Origin: Mucilaginibacter myungsuensis
GTDB taxonomy: Bacteria; Bacteroidota; Bacteroidia; Sphingobacteriales; Sphingobacteriaceae
Direction: 5' to 3'
DNA: 64,000 nt
Assembly: GCF_015222005.1 (NCBI RefSeq)
Contig: NZ_JADFFL010000003.1
Coordinates: 682,001-746,000 of the forward strand
Within the stretch, counting starts at the first letter, position 1, and every line of letters begins with the position of its first letter. The translations under genes and the position numbers were made by a program. Below, piece after piece: positions 45,377 to 54,542 of the stretch. Below the pieces are notes generated by a model. It saw only the letters and a program-made list of their open reading frames with translations, searched no databases and was not told where the DNA came from.

Positions 45377-45995
45377 TTTTTATGTTATAAGTAAACTGAT
45401 AGATATTAAACCATCAATTTTTATGTAGCCCCATAGCCAAGTGTATTCCACGCAATTGAATAACATTCACCGATATGTTATGCTGCCTTTGTCTTCTCAT
45501 ACTGCTGCCGACAGTACTAACAACCCATTGCTTAGAACTGCATCTGTAAAAGATCGAGAATGGCTTGCTACCCAAAGCGTCGCCTTTCACAAACGTGTTT
45601 GAATATCAAAACTCGTTTGGATAAAGTAAGATCTTGGCATGTAACGATATCTTACGCAATCTGAATTAAACTCATCTTTGGCGATCATGATCAGTATCGT
45701 TTGCATAAGCGCTGTATCTATGAAACTCGCGTGCACACCGTTCTGAGCACAAACAATCGCATTATGCATGCATTAAAACATCAAAGTTAATTGCAATTAC
45801 ATTAATACTTTAAAACGTCACTATTTCAGACAAAACAGATTATAAGCCAAAACGCTAAAATGCCTTTAAAACTTTCAGATACATTATGAATTTTGAAATG
45901 GCAAAGACGTTAAGCTTACAAACAGCCCCACAAACTTATCATAAAGTACGTTTGTATCAATAGCAGAAGCTGTCAGTATGAACATGCACTAAATA
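45377..45995. other. Gene-free AT-rich gap inside the polysaccharide locus
   Basis: The 619 bases separate the CDP-sugar block from the flippase block. Only short open frames (about 60 codons) with no family resemblance are present. There is no transposase remnant or inverted repeat. It could be a decayed gene or the promoter region of the second part of the locus; a clear promoter element was not found. Confidence 0.55.
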
Positions 45996-47015
45996 TCATA
46001 AAGACGATACCCAGCCAACCATTTTTCTTAAACCTTCATCTTTGGTTATTTTAGGTTGCCAGCCAAAATCAGCTTGAGCTTTTGAAATATCTGCTACGTA
46101 GACGCGTTGGTCACTTTGCCTTACTGGCAAACGGTTAAACTTCATTTCTATAGACAACTCTCTTTCTAAGAAATCAAAAAGTTCTAACAGCGACAAGCTA
46201 TTTCTCATACCCCCGCCAATGTTATATGCTTTACCTTGAGTAATATTTATATTTTCAAGCGCAGCAAAATAACATGCTATCAAGTCGTTCCCAAAAAGAA
46301 CATCACGTACTTGTTTTCCTGTACCCGAAATTGTAAAAGGTTCTTTCAATAAGCCACTCTTTATATCGATCGCTTGCTTTACGAACCAACCTATCCATCC
46401 CTGATCTGCGGTTGCATACTGACGACCACCAAAGATCGAAGAATGACGGAAGACCACTGTACGCAATCCAAACATCTTTGCGTAGTCTAGCATATATTGG
46501 TCGGTAGCACCCTTAGAGCAGCCATACGGAGATTGAAAATCCAATTGCACTTTCTCGTCAAAACCATTGTCATACCCAACAGCTTTAAAACGAGTAGGTG
46601 TTTCTTCATATTCTATCCACTCCAGATCACCGTACACCTTATTTGTTGAAGAATAAGTTACAATAGCTTCTGGGGCGTACTTTCTAACCGCTTCTAAAAC
46701 GTTATTTCCACCTAACACGTTCACTTCAAAATCAAACCTTGGATTATCCAAAGATGTGGTCATAGCTACCTGACCCGCCAAATGAAAAACTACATCGGGT
46801 TTCGCGTCGCGTACTGCATATTCTACATCATTATATGAACGGATATCTGAATGATAGAACTTAAATGTGCCTAAGCTCTGCAGCCATTTCAAATTTTGCT
46901 CCGTACCTGTGCGATATAAATTGTCAAAAACAAACAATTCATCACCTTTTTTCAAAATCTCGGCAGCGAGGTTCGAACCTAAAAAACCACATCCACCTGT
47001 AATTAAATAACGCAT
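45996..47015 (-). CDS. rfbE: CDP-paratose 2-epimerase (CDP-tyvelose epimerase-like)
   Basis: A 339-residue extended short-chain dehydrogenase: MRYLITGGCGFLGSNLAAEI, FDNLYRTGTEQNLKWLQ, SSTNKVYGDLEW, the SPYGCSKGATDQY Tyr-Lys pair and the specific RHSSIFGGRQYATADQGWIGW block that typifies tyvelose epimerase RfbE. It inverts C2 of CDP-paratose to give CDP-tyvelose. Its place after rfbH in a complete CDP-3,6-dideoxyhexose cluster agrees. Specificity is predicted from sequence only. Confidence 0.85.
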   Translation of the reverse strand: MRYLITGGCGFLGSNLAAEILKKGDELFVFDNLYRTGTEQNLKWLQSLGTFKFYHSDIRSYNDVEYAVRDAKPDVVFHLAGQVAMTTSLDNPRFDFEVNVLGGNNVLEAVRKYAPEAIVTYSSTNKVYGDLEWIEYEETPTRFKAVGYDNGFDEKVQLDFQSPYGCSKGATDQYMLDYAKMFGLRTVVFRHSSIFGGRQYATADQGWIGWFVKQAIDIKSGLLKEPFTISGTGKQVRDVLFGNDLIACYFAALENINITQGKAYNIGGGMRNSLSLLELFDFLERELSIEMKFNRLPVRQSDQRVYVADISKAQADFGWQPKITKDEGLRKMVGWVSSL

Positions 47016-47026
47016 ATTAATGATCT

Positions 47027-48304
47027 TTAAGAGTTGATATAATCCCTAATTACGTTGGCTATGTAATCGTAATGTTCCTCGTCTAATCCAGGCCAAACGC
47101 CTAACCAAAATGACTGATTCATAATAATGTCAGTATTGGTCAGATCACCTACTATCCGATGTTCGACATCTGTATAAGCGGGCTGACGCAACAAGTTACC
47201 GGCAAACAACAAACGTGTACCTATTTTCTTATCCTCCAAGTGCTGCACCAACATATGCCTGTCACTTGCGTCCCCATCACGCAGGGTCATCAAAAATCCA
47301 AACCATGACGGGTCCGAATCTGGAGTAGGTTCAGGCAATATAAATACCTCTTCAAACTCCTTCATGCGCTCATATAAAGCAGCATAATTTTGCTTTCTCT
47401 TCTCTACGAACCGATCTACTTTCCGCAATTGCGAAAGGCCAATGGCAGCTTGCATATCAGTAACTTTTAAGTTAAACCCAATGTGCGAATAAGTGTATTT
47501 GTGATCGTAACCATAAGGCAGTGTACCTAATTGCTGCGAAAATCTACATGCGCAGGTGTTATCTTTACCAGGTTCGCAATAACAATCACGACCCCAATCA
47601 CGGAAACTTTCGGCAATTTTACTTAATACAGGGTTATTGATCAATACAGCCCCACCTTCGCCCATGGTGATATGGTGAGCCGGGTAAAACGAAAATGTTG
47701 CAATATCGCCGAACGTACCTGTTTTCTTTCCTTTGTAAGTTGCACCTAAAGAATCGCAATCATCCTCTACTACCCAAAGGTTATATTTCTTTGCCACTCG
47801 CATTACCTCATCCAGATCAAACGGGTTACCAAGCGAGTGGGCTATCATAATAGCTTTTGTTTTTGGCGACACCGCCTGCTCTATCAGATCAGCCTTTACG
47901 TTGTGCGTAGCTACATCTACATCAATAAATACAGGTATAGCGCCAAATTGCACGATCGGGTTAACTGTAGTAGGGAAACCGGCGGCTACGGTAATAACCT
48001 CATCGCCCGGCTTGATAGCCCGATCCCCAAGCTTTGGCGAAGTTAATGCGTAAAAGGCCACTAGGTTAGCTGATGAACCAGAGTTTACAAGTAATGATCT
48101 GAAAGCGCCAAAATATTGAGCAAATTCTCTTTCAAAGTCATTGGAAAAGCGACCAGCGGTCAACCATCCATCGGCAACAGCTTCTATACCCAACAGAAGA
48201 TCATCTTCTTCGATAATTTTACCTGTAACCGGTATATAATCTACCCCCGGAATGCTTCTTTTAAAGGTTTTTAATTTGATCTCTTGATCGTTGATGGTTA
48301 TCAT
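47027..48304 (-). CDS. rfbH: CDP-4-dehydro-6-deoxyglucose 3-dehydratase (E1), RfbH
   Basis: A 425-residue PMP-dependent dehydratase of the aminotransferase fold. The usual PLP lysine is replaced by His in [14 protein letters not shown], and a [2Fe-2S] cysteine cluster follows ([16 protein letters not shown]); both are hallmarks of RfbH/E1. It removes the C3 hydroxyl of CDP-4-keto-6-deoxyglucose with electrons from the E3 reductase. The start overlaps the upstream synthase stop by four bases. Confidence 0.95.
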   Translation of the reverse strand: MITINDQEIKLKTFKRSIPGVDYIPVTGKIIEEDDLLLGIEAVADGWLTAGRFSNDFEREFAQYFGAFRSLLVNSGSSANLVAFYALTSPKLGDRAIKPGDEVITVAAGFPTTVNPIVQFGAIPVFIDVDVATHNVKADLIEQAVSPKTKAIMIAHSLGNPFDLDEVMRVAKKYNLWVVEDDCDSLGATYKGKKTGTFGDIATFSFYPAHHITMGEGGAVLINNPVLSKIAESFRDWGRDCYCEPGKDNTCACRFSQQLGTLPYGYDHKYTYSHIGFNLKVTDMQAAIGLSQLRKVDRFVEKRKQNYAALYERMKEFEEVFILPEPTPDSDPSWFGFLMTLRDGDASDRHMLVQHLEDKKIGTRLLFAGNLLRQPAYTDVEHRIVGDLTNTDIIMNQSFWLGVWPGLDEEHYDYIANVIRDYINS

Positions 48305-49182
48305 ATTATTAATGATTTTTCTTTGTTAATCGTTTTTATTAATCCCGAATCAATATCGAATTTTGGCTGCCAGCCAAAATCTGTTAATAACTGCGTATCA
48401 GCTTTAGCATACATCACATCGCCCTTACGCATTGCAACAGCGCCAAATTTTAGATCAATATCACTATTAGCATGGGTCTTGATCTTTTCTACTACGTTTC
48501 TTAACGTATTGGGTTGGCCAGAACCAAGCGGCACATTTATGAACTGATCTTCCTGAGTTGGTAGTTTTTCCAGCAACAGTAAATAAGCGCTAACAACATC
48601 TTCGATATAAATAAAATCGCGGTACTGCGTACCCTCGGACAGATCGATATCCGCTGCACCAGAGAGTATCTTATTTAATATAAATGTAATAAATTTTGTG
48701 TTATCATCGCCCGGACCATAAAAGTATTGCAGCTCGACATTAGTGGTTTTTACTTCCGGTTGCTGTTCTAGTAAATTTACAAATTGGCCCTTTGATAAAG
48801 CATAGGTATTTAATGATGGTGGCAGGGATGTGCCTGTATTTAAAAAATACTTAATGCCGTAAGCTATACATTTATCCAACAAGCTTACCGGAAAAACCAA
48901 GTTAGCTTGATATATATCAGATAAACTTTCACCCTTACGACCGTAAGAGGCCGCTGTATGTAGCACGCAATCTATTTGATTTTCGGCAAATGCCCTATCA
49001 AGACCGTTCGCATCAAGATCGTAAGACCTGAACTTTCTTTCTATAGGCATCAAACGTTTGATATTTGACGTCGATCTTTTTAATATTACCAAATTATAAG
49101 AGCTATTTACTAAGGCTTCGGCCAACTTGCTGCCTAAATAACCAGTAGCACCTGTTAATAATATGGTTTTTACTGTGCCCAT
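48301..49182 (-). CDS. CDP-paratose/abequose synthase-like reductase
   Basis: A 293-residue short-chain dehydrogenase: [23 protein letters not shown] site, [11 protein letters not shown], a Tyr-Lys pair in [10 protein letters not shown], and [13 protein letters not shown] at the end. In 3,6-dideoxyhexose clusters the gene in this place reduces the C4 ketone to give CDP-abequose (RfbJ) or CDP-paratose (RfbS). The linked tyvelose-type epimerase uses paratose, so the RfbS activity is favoured, but the sequence alone cannot decide. It overlaps rfbG by 13 bases. Confidence 0.78.
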   Translation of the reverse strand: MGTVKTILLTGATGYLGSKLAEALVNSSYNLVILKRSTSNIKRLMPIERKFRSYDLDANGLDRAFAENQIDCVLHTAASYGRKGESLSDIYQANLVFPVSLLDKCIAYGIKYFLNTGTSLPPSLNTYALSKGQFVNLLEQQPEVKTTNVELQYFYGPGDDNTKFITFILNKILSGAADIDLSEGTQYRDFIYIEDVVSAYLLLLEKLPTQEDQFINVPLGSGQPNTLRNVVEKIKTHANSDIDLKFGAVAMRKGDVMYAKADTQLLTDFGWQPKFDIDSGLIKTINKEKSLII

Positions 49183-50255
49183 TCTATTCCTTTTTTCGAA
49201 GCTTTGGCGGTATAAGATACGATCTGTTCAACACGTTTATTTAATATGTCTTGGCCTTTCAGATCATCATTGTAGCCTCCAACCGTAAACTCGACTGTTT
49301 CATCAAAACTCAAAGCTGGTCTCCAATCAAGTTGATTTACTGCCTTAGATATATCTAATTTCAAAAGATGAGCCTCATGGGGTTTAACGGTATCCGCAGG
49401 GATCGTATAACCACCGTTCGGGTCGATCAACAGCATTTTATCGATCAATTGTTTAACCGAATAGTTAGCCGTATCTTCTGGGCCAAAATTCCATCCTCCG
49501 CTATATTCTATTCCCTCGTTATACATTGATGCTCCTAAATTAAGATAGCCGCTTAGGGGCTCCAATACATGTTGCCAAGGACGTGTTGCATAAGGGTTTC
49601 GGATAGTTAATTTCTCGCCCGCTTTTGCCGCTCTGAAATAATCGGGTACGATACGATCTTTGGCCCAATCTCCGCCGCCGATAACGTTACCCGCACGTGC
49701 AGATGCAACATGGCATCCGGAATTGCTGAAATAAGAATGAATATATGAACTGGTGATAAGTTCAGCGCAACCTTTAGATGCACTATAAGGATCCTTACCT
49801 CCCATGGGATCATTCTCCCGATAACCCCATACCCATTCTTTATTATCGTAACATTTATCACTGGTGACATTGATCGCGACCTTGACCGACGGTGTGTGCC
49901 TGACAGCTTCAAAAAAATTGATCACGCCCATCAAGTTCGTCTCGAAAGTACCTACTGGATCTTGATAAGATAACAAAACTAATGGTTGTGCCGCCAAATG
50001 AAAAGCTATATCGGGTTGCACTTTAGCAAAATAGCTTGCCAGTGCTTTAGCATCTCTTACGTCGCCCTCCTGATGGTGTATCTCGTTCTCAAGGCCACAA
50101 GTAACAAAATTATCCAGATCAGATGTCGGAGCGAGCGCAAATCCATATACATCAGCGCCAAGCTGCTTTAACCAGATCGCCATCCATGATCCTTTAAAAC
50201 CAGTATGGCCTGTAAGCAGTACTTTCTTTCCTTTATAGCAATTCCCAAAGCTCAT
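49170..50255 (-). CDS. rfbG: CDP-glucose 4,6-dehydratase
   Basis: A 361-residue extended short-chain dehydrogenase with VLLTGHTGFKGSWMAIWLKQLGA (written here as two adjoining parts: GHTGFKGSWM and AIWLKQLGADVYG), the TSDKCYDNKEWVWGYRE segment and the DPYSASKGCAEL catalytic motif, all typical of RfbG. It converts CDP-glucose to CDP-4-keto-6-deoxyglucose. It follows rfbF by 28 bases. Confidence 0.95.
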   Translation of the reverse strand: MSFGNCYKGKKVLLTGHTGFKGSWMAIWLKQLGADVYGFALAPTSDLDNFVTCGLENEIHHQEGDVRDAKALASYFAKVQPDIAFHLAAQPLVLLSYQDPVGTFETNLMGVINFFEAVRHTPSVKVAINVTSDKCYDNKEWVWGYRENDPMGGKDPYSASKGCAELITSSYIHSYFSNSGCHVASARAGNVIGGGDWAKDRIVPDYFRAAKAGEKLTIRNPYATRPWQHVLEPLSGYLNLGASMYNEGIEYSGGWNFGPEDTANYSVKQLIDKMLLIDPNGGYTIPADTVKPHEAHLLKLDISKAVNQLDWRPALSFDETVEFTVGGYNDDLKGQDILNKRVEQIVSYTAKASKKGIEWAQ

Positions 50256-50283
50256 AATATTTTTTTTATATATTATTTGAATA

Positions 50284-51054
50284 TTACCAATTTTTCCACT
50301 TAGCCTTATCTTGCACCCAATCTTCTTCCAACTCTTGCTTATCGCGTAATGTATCCATTGGCTTCCAAAAGCCCTCGTGTTTAAATGACATCATTTGGCC
50401 CTCTTCTGCAATTTTTTCCATAGGCTCACGCTCCCAGATCGTTTTATCTCCCTCTATGTAATCGAACACCTGCGGTTCGCAAACAAAAAAGCCTCCGTTT
50501 ATCCACGCGCCGTCGCCCTTTGGCTTTTCGGTAAAAGAATGCACCGAGCCATCCTCGCCGATATTTAACGCTCCAAAACGGCCTGACGGCTGCACTGACG
50601 TAACAGTGCAATATTTGCCCGCAGCTTTATGAGCATCTACTAAATTAGAAATGTTAACATTGCCAACACCATCGCCATAAGTCAACATAAATGCCTCATT
50701 GCCAACATGTTCCTTAATTCTTTTTATACGACCACCAGTCATTGACTCATTACCCGTATCTACTAATGTGATCGTCCAAGGCTCGGCTTGCGAATCATGA
50801 ACTTTTATAGAGTTATCTTTAAGATCGATAGTGACATCAGATTTGTGCAAAAAATAATTAGCGAAATATTCTTTTATAACATAACCCTTGTAGCCTAAAC
50901 AAATGATGAAATCATTATATCCGTATGACGAATAAATTTTCATGATATGCCATAGGATAGGCATCCCACCGATCTCTACCATTGGCTTCGGCTTTAAAAC
51001 CGTTTCTTCAGATAATCGGGTACCTAAGCCCCCGGCAAGTAACACAACTTTCAT
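50284..51054 (-). CDS. rfbF: Glucose-1-phosphate cytidylyltransferase
   Basis: A 256-residue nucleotidyltransferase with LAGGLGTRLSEETVLKPKPM, the RfbF-specific IGGMPILWHIMKIYSSYG and LGYKGYVIKEYFANY segments and the GDGVGNVN metal site. It makes CDP-glucose from CTP and glucose-1-phosphate, the entry to the CDP-3,6-dideoxyhexose pathway. Length matches RfbF from Salmonella/Yersinia. It lies 18 bases after the reductase gene. Confidence 0.95.
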   Translation of the reverse strand: MKVVLLAGGLGTRLSEETVLKPKPMVEIGGMPILWHIMKIYSSYGYNDFIICLGYKGYVIKEYFANYFLHKSDVTIDLKDNSIKVHDSQAEPWTITLVDTGNESMTGGRIKRIKEHVGNEAFMLTYGDGVGNVNISNLVDAHKAAGKYCTVTSVQPSGRFGALNIGEDGSVHSFTEKPKGDGAWINGGFFVCEPQVFDYIEGDKTIWEREPMEKIAEEGQMMSFKHEGFWKPMDTLRDKQELEEDWVQDKAKWKNW

Positions 51055-51072
51055 ATTAAATTATTTTAAGAT

Positions 51073-52107
51073 TTATGATTCAACTTTAATACCTTCTGAT
51101 AAGGGATAGGTACAGCACAATAATTGCTCGCCTGGTAAAAGTTTATCAGGCCGATGCGTTATACCTATGGTTTTAACATCTCCGGCAACAACTTTACCTT
51201 TACAAATAAGGCAACTACCGGTCTGGCAAGAATAAGGTAACTCTATCCCGGCATCCAAACCTGCTTCGAGAATGCTTTTTCCTTTAATTACCTCCACCTG
51301 CGTTGAAACTCTATCGCTAATGATCTCTACAGTACAGGTAATAACGTCTTCAAAATCCTTCGGATCTTTTACGATCTCAAAATCTTCCGAGTGAATATGC
51401 GAGGGATCTACATCAAACTTTATAAGTTCGTCTTTAACAGACTCTTTCAAACCCAACGGACCACATACGTAATGAACTGAATGCTTAAGCTGATCAACTT
51501 CATTTAAAACAGCAAGCACTTTGGCTGGCTGTATCCGCCCTTCTACCAAATATGTATTAGTTGCATTTACCCTTAATTTTGTATGAAAATTCCAAAGCGT
51601 AAAATTGCTGTACTGCTGTTTAAGCTGCTCTATTTGAGACACAAATATTGTGCTTTCATGACTACGATTACCATAAACTAAAGTAACATGGTTACTATAA
51701 TTCCCTAAAACGAATTTGGCTATAGACATCAACGGAGTTACCCCGCTACCTACTCCCCACAACACAACATGGTTAGTATTATTAAAATTGTCGCGGTCAA
51801 TTACAAAGTCGCCCATTGGGGGCATTACCTCTATCGTATCACCAACTTCTACCTTATCAACTATATGATTCGATACCACTCCCTGCAAAACCCGCTTTAC
51901 AGTTATATTCAAGGTAGCATCTATGCCAGGAGCAGAAGAAAACGAATAAGGTCTGATATACCGTCTACCATTTATTCTAAATATAACAGTAAGGTATTGG
52001 CCGGCCTGATATGCAATTTTTTTTAAACCCGGTTGTTTAAAACATATAGTAACTGCATCATCGGTCTCTTTTACTTTTTCAACAACTTTTAAACCGTATG
52101 TGATCAT
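51073..52107 (-). CDS. FAD/[2Fe-2S] oxidoreductase, probable E3 of the CDP-dideoxyhexose pathway
   Basis: A 344-residue flavoprotein. Residues ~1-235 form an FNR-type reductase (FAD site YIRPYSFSSAPG, NAD site LWGVGSGVTPLMSI, VHYVCGPLGLKESV). The C-terminal ~85 residues are a plant-type ferredoxin with Cys ligands in YSCQTGSCLICKGKV and a final LLCCT. Known E3 enzymes (AscD/DdhD) carry the ferredoxin at the N-terminus; here the order is PaaE-like. It directly precedes rfbF, so it most likely feeds electrons to RfbH. Confidence 0.75.
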   Translation of the reverse strand: MITYGLKVVEKVKETDDAVTICFKQPGLKKIAYQAGQYLTVIFRINGRRYIRPYSFSSAPGIDATLNITVKRVLQGVVSNHIVDKVEVGDTIEVMPPMGDFVIDRDNFNNTNHVVLWGVGSGVTPLMSIAKFVLGNYSNHVTLVYGNRSHESTIFVSQIEQLKQQYSNFTLWNFHTKLRVNATNTYLVEGRIQPAKVLAVLNEVDQLKHSVHYVCGPLGLKESVKDELIKFDVDPSHIHSEDFEIVKDPKDFEDVITCTVEIISDRVSTQVEVIKGKSILEAGLDAGIELPYSCQTGSCLICKGKVVAGDVKTIGITHRPDKLLPGEQLLCCTYPLSEGIKVES

Positions 52108-52133
52108 ATCAAATCAAGATAAATGGCATCGTT

Positions 52134-54542
52134 CTATTTATCTTGTCTGTTAAATAATTTAGAGAAAAAGCCCTTTTTATTAGACTTGGTATCCAAATAA
52201 CCGCCATAACTTCCGTAGCCATAACCATAGCCGTAGCCATAACCATAGCCGTAACCATATCCCATGGCATTTGATTGGATATCGTTAACAACGATATAGG
52301 TCTTCTTCAATTTTTTTGTTTGGGCAAGTTCATTTACAATACCCAACTGAGACTTATAAGTATAATTTTGACGAACGATATATAAAGTGACATCGACATA
52401 TTGCTCGATCAGCAATGCATCAGAAACCAAACCCACCGGCGCGCTATCTATGATAACATAATCGAACTTCTTTTTCAGTTCGTTGATCAGGATGCCTAAT
52501 TTCTCATTTAAAAGTAACTCGGCAGGGTTAGGAGGAATAGGTCCAGACGAGATCAGAAATGTGCCATCGTTAACATATAATGGTTTCAATATAGACTCGA
52601 TAGAAACTTTATCAGAAATTACATAGTTAGTAAAACCAGACTCATTACTCATACCCATGTTTAAAGACAATTTGGGTTTCCTTAAGTCCAACTCAATAAA
52701 TACTACCTTCTTTCCACCAGCGGCAAGTACCAGGCCTAGGTTGACTGATATAAATGATTTGCCCTCGCCGCTCATACTCGACGTTACCATGATAACATTA
52801 GAGCGATCTGAGTTTGATAAATATTGTAAGTTCGTTCGTAAGCTTCTAAACTGTTCTGAAATTATTGACCTGCTTTTGTTATCAATAACCAAACTCTTTT
52901 CGTCCTCATTGTGATTGATCTCGCCAACCACGGCTAAGTTTGTTGCATTTGTAAGATCAAGCTTAGTGACTACCCTTACATTGAGCATTTCCTTAATACT
53001 CAAATATACTACTGGAAGGAAAAGCCCCATTGCAATGCCAACCAAATAAATCAGGTTGCGCTTAGGCGCGAAAGGAGAAGCTGCACTTTTTGCAGGATCG
53101 ATAATCTGTGATGTTGAAAATGTTGAAGTTTTACTTATCGCTGTTTCCTCTTTCTTTTCAAGCAAAAATATATACAACTGCTGCCTAACAGATTGCTGTC
53201 TTGAATAGTCCAAAAATTGTCTCTCTTTTTTGGGAACCTGTTTTAATTCACTGGTTAAAGTCGAATTCCGTTTTACCAGCTCATTTTTACTAATGACCAA
53301 ATTTCGCTTATACTCATCAAAACTCTTTAACAACCCGATACGAACGTTATCCAATTGCTCGTCAAAATTCTTTACGATAGGGTTATCCGCGGTATAAGTT
53401 AAACTTTGCCTGTCTCTTTCTATTAGCATAGTATTATAAGCACCAATTGCGGCTGAAAATACAGGATCCTGAATAGTTAAATTACTCGGAATGATACGCT
53501 TGTTAGCCGGGGACCGAATGTACCTTGCTACGTCCTCTATAACTGTAAGTTGCATCTCCAACTCATCAAGTTTCTTAAAATAATCACTAGCTGTGCCTAT
53601 TAATACCCTTGATTGCTCCGTTATATCTGCCAATTGATTCTCTTTCTTGTATTGTTCGATCTGCTTTTCAATATCAAACAGATCCGAAGTGACCAATTTC
53701 AACTGAGAGTCTATGAACTTTAATGTACTATCCGCGATCTTATTTTTATCATTCAAGTTGGCCTTAAGATAAAAATCCATAAAGGTTTGTAGAATAACCT
53801 CTCCAGTAGATGGCACCGGATAATTAAGAGAAAGATTTATAACTGTACTTTGTTTACTGGATAGCCCTACCGAAAGCTGCCCAAGCAACGCATCGGTCTT
53901 CCCGTCAACAGATTCAATAAGTAACGTATATCCGTCAGGTAATATGATGTACCCCTTTTTACGATTTAAAACAAGATCATACTGAGGCAACTTTACTACT
54001 TGGCCAAACTTCGCTTTAACCTTAAAATCATCTGCAGGATTAACTAAAGTAAAATCAGTTTCGGTAACGTCTAATATTTTATAAGCGCGCGGTACTATAG
54101 TATCCGTTTTATGAACGATAGCCGCCGTGAAAGGTATGATCCGCTCAGGTATCTCCAAGGACCTAAATGCACCATTAGCTCCCACAGAAATATTAAGATC
54201 AAGTTTAGATACTACACTCTTCATTAACGGGCGAGAGGTTAAGATCTCGATCTCGTTCTCTGCACTATTAGAGGTACCCAACAATGAAGAAAGATCCCCA
54301 CCCAATAGCCCCTTGGGGCCATTATTCCCTTTTTCGTCTAAAACCAGTATTTTTCCGTTTACTTTATAACTAATAGGTGATAGTTTAAGATAAACGACTG
54401 CAAGAAATGAACACAATACCACGCTCAACAAGAACAGATACCAGTTAGCAATGATTTTATCTATATAGATTTTCAGGTCAATAGAGTCCTGTGCACTGAC
54501 CGGATCCAGCGGATCCGTAGCTTGATTTTTTTTATCCGACAT
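52134..54542 (-). CDS. wzc: Wzc-like polysaccharide co-polymerase and tyrosine autokinase
   Basis: An 802-residue PCP-2a protein. After a ~30-residue cytosolic start come TM1, a Wzz/GNVR periplasmic region with coiled coils (residues ~60-490), TM2 and a BY-kinase domain: Walker A SSMSGEGKSFIS, Walker A' VVFIELDLRKP, Walker B YVIIDSAPVG. The C-terminus holds eight Gly-Tyr pairs plus two more Tyr (residues ~760-782) as the autophosphorylation tail, then a basic end. It controls chain length and export with the Wza protein, whose gene overlaps by one base. Confidence 0.93.
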   Translation of the reverse strand: MSDKKNQATDPLDPVSAQDSIDLKIYIDKIIANWYLFLLSVVLCSFLAVVYLKLSPISYKVNGKILVLDEKGNNGPKGLLGGDLSSLLGTSNSAENEIEILTSRPLMKSVVSKLDLNISVGANGAFRSLEIPERIIPFTAAIVHKTDTIVPRAYKILDVTETDFTLVNPADDFKVKAKFGQVVKLPQYDLVLNRKKGYIILPDGYTLLIESVDGKTDALLGQLSVGLSSKQSTVINLSLNYPVPSTGEVILQTFMDFYLKANLNDKNKIADSTLKFIDSQLKLVTSDLFDIEKQIEQYKKENQLADITEQSRVLIGTASDYFKKLDELEMQLTVIEDVARYIRSPANKRIIPSNLTIQDPVFSAAIGAYNTMLIERDRQSLTYTADNPIVKNFDEQLDNVRIGLLKSFDEYKRNLVISKNELVKRNSTLTSELKQVPKKERQFLDYSRQQSVRQQLYIFLLEKKEETAISKTSTFSTSQIIDPAKSAASPFAPKRNLIYLVGIAMGLFLPVVYLSIKEMLNVRVVTKLDLTNATNLAVVGEINHNEDEKSLVIDNKSRSIISEQFRSLRTNLQYLSNSDRSNVIMVTSSMSGEGKSFISVNLGLVLAAGGKKVVFIELDLRKPKLSLNMGMSNESGFTNYVISDKVSIESILKPLYVNDGTFLISSGPIPPNPAELLLNEKLGILINELKKKFDYVIIDSAPVGLVSDALLIEQYVDVTLYIVRQNYTYKSQLGIVNELAQTKKLKKTYIVVNDIQSNAMGYGYGYGYGYGYGYGYGSYGGYLDTKSNKKGFFSKLFNRQDK
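52215..52262 (-). repeat. 18-bp tandem repeat encoding the Gly-Tyr tail of Wzc
   Basis: Two identical 18-bp units (52215-52232 and 52233-52250) and a partial third unit encode most of the eight GY pairs. Codon use differs between the pairs within a unit but is identical between units, which indicates a recent duplication at DNA level. Confidence 0.85.

Noticed and set aside
45587..45769. 60-codon open frame on the minus strand in the large gap
   Set aside because: No start context, no family resemblance and composition like non-coding DNA.
46968..46982. GAGGTTCGAACCT, like a tRNA T-arm
   Set aside because: It lies within the coding sequence of the CDP-sugar epimerase (Gly-Ser-Asn-Leu segment) and no acceptor, D or anticodon arms can be built around it.
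28877..51054. rfbA and rfbF as duplicates of one function
   Set aside because: Their signatures differ ([17 protein letters not shown] against GGLGTRLSEETVLKPKPM) and each belongs to its own complete pathway (dTDP-rhamnose and CDP-dideoxyhexose).
52109..52291. Short frame with MVMATAMVMAT-like repeats
   Set aside because: It is an out-of-frame reading of the Gly-Tyr repeat of wzc.
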